Source: JBEIUL01 sp044356865
GTDB taxonomy: Bacteria > Planctomycetota > Phycisphaerae > Phycisphaerales > SM1A02
Length of the DNA stretch: 14,182 nt
Reading direction: 5' to 3'
NCBI GenBank assembly: GCA_044356865.1
Contig: JBIKVN010000062.1
Location: forward strand, 1 to 14,182
This document shows positions 8,100 to 14,182 of the stretch, piece after piece. How positions within the stretch are numbered: position 1 is the first letter of the stretch; each line of letters opens with the position of its first letter. Position numbers and translations under genes: made by a program. Below the pieces are notes generated by a model, which worked only from the letters and a program-made list of their open reading frames with translations, made no database searches and was not told the origin of the DNA.

Positions 8100-8485
8100 T
8101 CGGGCAAAATGTCCGGTAATACAGGCTTTCAGACCGATTCAAGCTTCGATTTCGGATTTGGCCTGTCCAAACCTGCGACTGCCAAGCCATCGACGATCCC
8201 GCTCGTTCAGGCGGAGCCCGACGCTGGGGCCCGTTCTCCAGGCCGACCAAAGGATCGTGAAACTAGGAACGATTGCGTCTTGCGGCCAAAAGCCGACACA
8301 ATATGACTCGTCCGACGGCTTCGGCCGCCCCGTTTCCCGGCAGGATCGGATCCATGTCTTGGGCCTGCCATCTGCGGTTGCCTTTCCCCCTTTCCTCGTG
8401 AACAGGACGAGGGATCCATGGGGTCCTGTCTCGGGCACCCGCTCTGAACGCTGCGACCCTCACCGGTCGCGGAAAGGATTTGGTC
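8100..8485 (+). other. 386-base non-coding stretch with several hairpins; probable leader of the pseudopilin gene
   Basis: Base composition drops below that of the neighbouring genes and the open frames here lack the G/C third-position bias, so I call no gene. It contains four local stems: CGGC-CAAAA-GCCG (8283-8295), CGGC-TTCG-GCCG with a UUCG-type tetraloop (8316-8327), ACAGGAC/GTCCTGT (8402-8408 with 8423-8429), and GCGACC/GGTCGC (8453-8458 with 8465-8470). The last ends two bases before the Shine-Dalgarno AAAGGA at 8473-8478. GGATCCATG occurs twice (8348, 8412). Confidence 0.55.
8280..8307 (+). promoter_or_regulatory. Weak candidate promoter for the pseudopilin gene
   Basis: TTGCGG (8280-8285) and TATGAC (8302-8307) are 16 bases apart, matching 3 of 6 and 4 of 6 consensus positions for a sigma-70-type promoter. 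It lies in the lower-GC intergenic stretch about 180 bases before the start codon. This is pattern matching only. Confidence 0.25.
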
Positions 8486-9577
8486 ATGCGTAACGCACGC
8501 ACCGGACGCATCTCCGGCTTCACCATCGTCGAGCTGCTCGTCGTGGTGTCGATCATCGCGCTGCTCATCGCGATCCTCCTGCCGGCCATCGGCAAGGCTC
8601 GCGACTCGGCGCTCGTCACCCAGAGCTCCGGCAACCTCCGGAACATGGGCACCGCCTGCGCCGGCTACGGCGCCGACTGGAACGACCGTCAGTGGACGGC
8701 CGGACCGGACGACGCGGGACTCTTCCAGGGTTCCTGCGACAACTACCTCAACAACGCGGCCTGCCCGCCCCAGATGATCTTGGGCTGGTCCTCGGGCGGC
8801 GGCATGTGGGGATACTGGCTCGGCAGCGTCGGCAACTGCAACGTCAGCGTCGGTAACTGCGGCAACTGGCCGGTCTACAAGGCGATCGAGTTCTCGGGCG
8901 GCGACGCGGGCTTCGGCTACTTCCGCCTGCCGAACGCCAAGAGCTTCGCCGGCTACGTGAACAACAAGTTCTACGACCCGGTCTTCTGGGCTCCGAAGGA
9001 CAAGATCAATCTCGCCATCGCCGAGCCGTACTTCGGCCAGGCTGACCAGTTCAACTCGATCAATAACACCATCGCCTTCTCGACCTACTGCTTCTCGCCG
9101 GCGGCGATCTGGTCGCCCGACACCTTCGACAAGAAGGGCTTCAAGAACCCCAACACCCTCGCGGGTGGCTGGCGTTCGCCGGCGGTCGGCATGTGCACCT
9201 ACCCCGACCTGAAGACCCGCATGCTCGAGCACTCGTGGCTCCAGAACACGGAAGCCACCACGGTGAACCCGAACTTCGCGGGCGGCAACGAGCCGTACTA
9301 CTTCAATCACGGCTACAACAGCGCTCCGGTCACCCTCTTCTTCGACGGTCACGTGGCCACCATGAGCGTCGCGGACGCCATGGAGTCGGACCTCCGTGCG
9401 AAGAATGCGAACGAAACCCAGCAGGGCTGGGTGGAGAAGGGGCTCTGGCACCGCCAGACGCCGTTTGGAGCAGGTGGTTACTTCGGCAACCAGGCCTTCG
9501 ACTGGCTGGTGGGCACGAGCTACCACATCCTGACCACCGACGGCATCCAGGGCCGCGACACCGCGGGCGCCCGCTGA
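8486..9577 (+). CDS. Pseudopilin-like prepilin protein (type II secretion G-like, planctomycete type)
   Basis: A 363-residue protein with a class III prepilin signal: basic leader of 11 residues ending in Gly, then FTIVELL, with Glu at +5 of the predicted mature protein and a long hydrophobic helix to about residue 34, ending LLPAIGKARD. The prepilin peptidase would cut after Gly11. The large C-terminal domain carries a planctomycete pseudopilin trademark near the end, HGYNSAPVTLFFDGHV (275-290), a longer-spaced version of the His-X9-Asp-Gly motif. Seven cysteines and a short internal repeat SVGNC (114-118 and 121-125) are unusual for a cytoplasmic protein and fit extracellular disulfides. 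AAAGGA at 8473-8478 sets the ATG at 8486. No other secretion genes are nearby, which is typical of scattered members of this family. Whether it is assembled into a filament or is a secreted structural protein is unknown. Confidence 0.9.
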   Translation: MRNARTGRISGFTIVELLVVVSIIALLIAILLPAIGKARDSALVTQSSGNLRNMGTACAGYGADWNDRQWTAGPDDAGLFQGSCDNYLNNAACPPQMILGWSSGGGMWGYWLGSVGNCNVSVGNCGNWPVYKAIEFSGGDAGFGYFRLPNAKSFAGYVNNKFYDPVFWAPKDKINLAIAEPYFGQADQFNSINNTIAFSTYCFSPAAIWSPDTFDKKGFKNPNTLAGGWRSPAVGMCTYPDLKTRMLEHSWLQNTEATTVNPNFAGGNEPYYFNHGYNSAPVTLFFDGHVATMSVADAMESDLRAKNANETQQGWVEKGLWHRQTPFGAGGYFGNQAFDWLVGTSYHILTTDGIQGRDTAGAR

Positions 9578-9610
9578 TCGCCGAGCGATCGAGACCGTTT
9601 GACCTGAATC

Positions 9611-9640
9611 AAGGGCCCGCCTCTCCGGAGGCGGGCCCTT
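9611..9640 (+). terminator. Intrinsic terminator of the pseudopilin gene
   Basis: AAGGGCCCGCCTC (9611-9623) pairs perfectly with GAGGCGGGCCCTT (9628-9640) around a four-base loop TCCG, followed by a moderately T-rich TTGTCGTTGG. It begins 34 bases after the stop codon and is the strongest intrinsic terminator in the window. Confidence 0.88.
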
Positions 9641-9671
9641 GTCGTTGGTGCCGGTATCGTGCGATGGACCC

Positions 9672-10040
9672 ATGCCGATTCCGCCCATGAACCCGCCGGG
9701 AGCCGGCACCTTCGGGATCCTCGGTGGCCTCCTGCTTCCGCTGTCGATGGTGCTGGCCTGGCGGGCCCGGCCGCCGGGACCGGTCGGGGCCCTCGTGAAG
9801 GCCGGGGCCATCGATCCGGGCGTCGCGTTGAAGCCGAAGACCGCGGGCATCGTGAGGCCGGGCGACCTCGATCGGTTCGTGCGGGCCGGAATCGTGCGGG
9901 TCCTCGACGACGGTCGGGTCTGGGTCGATCTTGCGGCGCTGCGGCGAAGTCGGGTGCGGCTGACGGCCATCGTCGGCCTCGCGGCGGCGGCGGTCCTCGT
10001 CGGCGGCTGGCTCCTCGCGCGGACGGTCGGACTGGCCTGA
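9672..10040 (+). CDS. Small membrane protein with two predicted helices, function unknown
   Basis: Not recognised. The 122-residue product has a Pro-rich start, a first hydrophobic helix at about 14-30 (GILGGLLLPLSMVLAW), a soluble middle of about 65 residues and a second helix at about 98-118 (TAIVGLAAAAVLVGGWLLA). The middle section (GAIDPGVALKPKTAGI, then DDGRVWVDLAALRRSR) reads like a small alpha/beta module. Third codon positions are almost all G or C, which supports real coding. The ATG at 9672 lies clear of the terminator that ends at 9640; a TTG at 9639 would start inside that hairpin and is rejected. A further in-frame ATG is at 9687. No good RBS is visible. It converges on groEL, with a shared hairpin between them. 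Confidence 0.65.
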   Translation: MPIPPMNPPGAGTFGILGGLLLPLSMVLAWRARPPGPVGALVKAGAIDPGVALKPKTAGIVRPGDLDRFVRAGIVRVLDDGRVWVDLAALRRSRVRLTAIVGLAAAAVLVGGWLLARTVGLA

Positions 10041-10064
10041 CCGCGAGTTCGGTCGGCGCGCGAA

Positions 10065-10096
10065 ACGGGCCGGACGGCATGCGCCGCCCGGCCCGT
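10065..10096. terminator. Bidirectional terminator between the small membrane gene and groEL
   Basis: A stem of nine pairs (ACGGGCCGG at 10065-10073 with CCGGCCCGT at 10088-10096), one A-C mismatch, four inner pairs (CGGC/GCCG) and the loop ATGC. On the minus strand it is followed by GTTTCG, giving a short T tract. It lies 25 bases after the + gene stop and 27 bases after the groEL stop, so it can serve both convergent transcripts. Confidence 0.72.
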
Positions 10097-10122
10097 CGAT
10101 GTCTCGGGAGATCAGGGACCGG

Positions 10123-11763
<1,641 letters not shown>

Positions 11764-11826
11764 GTTCTGGTTTCCTTGCTGGGTTTGGGCTAGGGGATTG
11801 GTTGCTGGAAAGGGCCTAGGCGGGAC

Positions 11827-12033
11827 TTAGCCGATCTCGATCCACGCCACGCGTTCGGCGTCGACGATGTAGGTTCGCGAGCCGTCGGTGAGCTTGACGA
11901 GCGAGTCGGTCTCCTCGGGGATGAGGAGGGCCCGCTTCACGATGCAGTGCGGGGCGCGGTCGAACTCGATCCGCACGTCGCGCTGCCCGTTCGTCTCGCG
12001 GGCGAGGGCGTCCCGGAGCTGTTGCCGGTCCAC
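11827..12033 (-). CDS. Small conserved-looking protein encoded between groES and groEL, function unknown
   Basis: A 68-residue protein I cannot name. It starts with GTG at 12033, ten bases after the groES stop; the only in-frame stop upstream lies within the end of groES, and no ATG is available. Nearly every third codon position is G or C, matching groES and groEL, so it is very likely translated. It has an N-terminal helix (about 2-14), then beta-type segments DVRIEFD, CIVKRALLIPEE, LVKLTDG, RTYIVDAERVAWIEI, the pattern of a small five-stranded barrel of SH3 or Sm-like size; this fold is inference. No signal peptide or membrane segment. It is 63 bases upstream of groEL. Position suggests expression with the chaperonin and a possible role in chaperonin function or a client pathway, but nothing in the sequence proves this. 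Confidence 0.75.
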   Translation of the reverse strand: MDRQQLRDALARETNGQRDVRIEFDRAPHCIVKRALLIPEETDSLVKLTDGSRTYIVDAERVAWIEIG

Positions 12034-12043
12034 GCGTGCACGC

Positions 12044-12334
12044 TCACTCGATCACGCCGAGGATGTCTTCCTCGGTCATGATCAGGTAGGTCTCGCTGTC
12101 GATCTTCACCTCGGTACCCGAGTACGAGCTGAAGATCACGCTGTCGCCCTTCTTCACCGAGAAAGGGATGCGAGAGCCGGTGTCCTTGTTGAGGATGCCG
12201 TCGCCGACCGCGATGACCTTGCCCTGCTTGGGCTTGTCCTTGGCGGTCTCGGGCAGGAAGATGCCGGACTCGGTCTTCGAGGCGGCCTCGTCGCGCTTGA
12301 CCAGGATCTTGTCTCCGAGGGGTCGAACCTTCAT
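12044..12334 (-). CDS. groES: Co-chaperonin GroES (10 kDa, Cpn10)
   Basis: A 96-residue lid of the GroEL cage, normal length for the family. Landmarks: MKVRPLGDKILVKRDE (1-16), the mobile loop with the SGIFLPE segment (23-29) that binds GroEL, the roof loop region around 45-60, and the closing YLIMTEEDILGVIE (83-96). A strong RBS GGAGAGA (12341-12347) sits 6 bases before the ATG at 12334. It is followed after ten bases by the 68-codon gene and then groEL, so the usual adjacent groES-groEL pair is interrupted. Only 53 bases separate it from the receiver-like gene upstream, with no obvious sigma-70 promoter in that gap. Confidence 0.98.
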   Translation of the reverse strand: MKVRPLGDKILVKRDEAASKTESGIFLPETAKDKPKQGKVIAVGDGILNKDTGSRIPFSVKKGDSVIFSSYSGTEVKIDSETYLIMTEEDILGVIE

Positions 12335-12374
12335 GTCGTGTCTCTCCACTGGGTCGGGAAACGGAACGGGAAAC

Positions 12375-12402
12375 CGGCCGACGGCGGTCACGCCGCTGGC
12401 CA
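12375..12402 (-). terminator. Candidate hairpin at the end of the receiver-like gene
   Basis: GGCC (12376-12379) with GGCC (12398-12401), a G-T wobble, one mismatch, and CGGCG (12382-12386) with CGCCG (12391-12395) form one stem; the receiver-like gene's stop codon lies at the loop. On the minus strand it is followed by GGTTTCCCGTTCCGTTTCCC, which is pyrimidine-rich with short T runs. It could attenuate transcription into groES or be fortuitous. Confidence 0.35.
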
Positions 12403-12924
12403 ACGATCGCGGTAGTGCCGGTGGACGACGCGGTGCAGCACCTGGAGCATCCGCTCGAGGGGCACGGGGCCGTCCATCACGGTGAACGCGCCCTCGCGGA
12501 GGGCGTCGGAAAGACTGCGGCCGCTGTCGCGGAGGCTCGGCTGCCGCGGACGCACGACGACGGTCGGCGGCGGCTGCTCGAGGCGGCGAAGGAGGGCCAG
12601 CACCCGCGAGCCCGCGGGCGTGAAGTCGCGGGCCGCGGCGTCCATGGGGATGCTGAGGTCGACGATCGCGATGTGGACCGGCGTACGGCGGAGGAAGTCG
12701 GTCGCCTCGGCGGCCGAGCCGATCCGATGGCACTCGACGCCGACCGGGCCGAGCACCCGAGGCAACTGGTCGGCGAAGTCGTCGCTTCGCCAGCCGCCAT
12801 AGGTCAACAGGATGGAAAGGCGGCGAATGCGGCCTTCGGGTCCTATAAAAGTGGCATCAGAGCCCGATCCTTGAGGATTGGTCTCGTCGGGCTCAGGAAC
12901 ATGAAGCCGGAGGCTGAAGGACAT
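12388..12924 (-). CDS. Receiver-like (response-regulator-fold) protein, probably atypical
   Basis: About 178 residues from the ATG at 12924. From about residue 36 it follows the receiver fold: ILLTYGGW (first strand), AEATDFLRR, then HIAIVDLSIPM with an Asp at the phosphoacceptor position, GSRVLALLRRLEQPPPTVVV, DALREGAFTVMDGPV and a final helix MLQVLHRVVHRHY. The acidic pair after the first strand is not evident and the conserved Lys before the last helix is replaced (VMDGP), so this may be a pseudo-receiver. No output domain is attached. The start is uncertain: the first 35 or so codons lack the G/C third-position bias seen from about 12810 onward, so initiation at the TTG at 12807 (139 residues, typical for a lone receiver) is possible. 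It is 53 bases upstream of groES on the same strand. Confidence 0.62.
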   Translation of the reverse strand: MSFSLRLHVPEPDETNPQGSGSDATFIGPEGRIRRLSILLTYGGWRSDDFADQLPRVLGPVGVECHRIGSAAEATDFLRRTPVHIAIVDLSIPMDAAARDFTPAGSRVLALLRRLEQPPPTVVVRPRQPSLRDSGRSLSDALREGAFTVMDGPVPLERMLQVLHRVVHRHYRDRWPAA

Positions 12925-13255
12925 GAAGGGACGCACCCTTCGCAACCGGCGTGCCGAAACCGCCTGCCGGATCTCACCGGGCTCCCGTCGGGGAAGTGGG
13001 CGGTCGACCGGATCTCGGCCGTTCGGGCCAGTGACCTTGGCGAAGCGAAGCGTCTGGAAGTGGGCTCTCGTCGGCGCGAAGGAGGTTTCGCGCGGGCCGG
13101 AGCACTACCGAAGCCAGATCGCCCGCGAGAACGCCTCCAGCTTCCCCAACGGTGCTGCCAAATTGGCACGGAGACCTGATCGCGGCCTCCTTCCGTTTGC
13201 GACCCATGCGTCCGAGGGCCGATACTTGTCCCTCGCCTTCGACCGACCCGTGACC
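12925..13255. other. 331-base intergenic region between the divergent receiver-like gene and asnS
   Basis: No convincing gene: the open frames are short and lack the local codon bias. It holds a perfect 7-bp hairpin GCGCGAA/TTCGCGC with GGAGGT as the loop (13074-13093), a palindrome TGCCAAATTGGCA centred at 13162, and a candidate asnS promoter. An AT-richer patch with TATAAA at 12844-12849 lies just inside the receiver-like reading frame and may belong to that gene's control region. Confidence 0.5.
13197..13226 (+). promoter_or_regulatory. Candidate sigma-70-type promoter of asnS
   Basis: TTGCGA (13197-13202) and GATACT (13221-13226) are 18 bases apart, each matching 4 of 6 consensus bases, placing transcription start near 13233 and leaving a leader of about 23 bases before the ATG. 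The palindrome TGCCAAATTGGCA at 13156-13168 lies about 30 bases upstream. Confidence 0.35.

Positions 13256-14182
<927 letters not shown>

Noticed and set aside
8077..8493. Open frames on both strands in the stretch before the pseudopilin gene
   Set aside because: They lack the third-position G/C bias of real genes here and have no domain or plausible RBS.
12335..12387. Search for a CIRCE (HrcA) repeat or heat-shock promoter before groES
   Set aside because: No TTAGCACTC-N9-GAGTGCTAA-like repeat and no convincing promoter hexamers in the gap.
12415..13179. A 254-codon + strand open frame across the receiver-like gene and the asnS upstream region
   Set aside because: Its first half is antisense to the receiver-like gene and the second half has no coding bias or recognisable domain.

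Overview
The window is very GC-rich, with G or C at almost every third codon position, and the gene families point to a planctomycete (Planctomycetota, possibly a Phycisphaerae-like lineage). The support is a type-II-pseudopilin-like gene with a FTIVELLVVVSIIALLIA-type N-terminus, a DUF1080 lectin/glucanase-fold hydrolase, two adjacent ClpP paralogues, and short Gram-negative-type secreted or outer-membrane proteins. The organism call is inference from family content. I see no rRNA, tRNA, CRISPR array, insertion sequence, integrase or prophage; this is mostly chromosomal housekeeping DNA with a few lineage-specific genes.

Layout. 1-1177: two ClpP protease subunits on the + strand, the first cut by the window edge, followed by a strong terminator hairpin. 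1295-4108: a sulfur module, made of a persulfide-dioxygenase/rhodanese fusion and a TauE/SafE anion exporter (coupled by ATGA), facing a convergent rhodanese-YgaP-type membrane protein whose 3' end overlaps the exporter gene. 4164-6149: a MoxR AAA+ ATPase followed by a predicted outer-membrane beta-barrel protein. 6168-8099: divergently arranged PQQ-type sugar dehydrogenase and DUF1080 hydrolase, both secreted. 8100-8485: an intergenic stretch of lower GC holding several hairpins, the likely leader of the pseudopilin gene at 8486-9577, which ends in a textbook 13-bp terminator. 9672-10040: a small two-helix membrane protein. 10123-12924 (- strand): a receiver-like protein, groES, an unnamed 68-codon gene, then groEL. 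12925-13255: non-coding. 13256 to the right edge: asnS, truncated by the window.

How the genes work together. ClpP pair and GroES/GroEL are protein quality control. The persulfide dioxygenase, rhodaneses and exporter form a plausible route from persulfide or thiosulfate to sulfite and its export. The dehydrogenase and DUF1080 protein fit extracellular or periplasmic carbohydrate processing. The observations most worth a second look are the small gene inserted between groES and groEL, the degenerate receiver-like gene just upstream of groES, and the Asp-to-Asn change in the catalytic triad of the second ClpP. No clearly new multi-gene system is visible.
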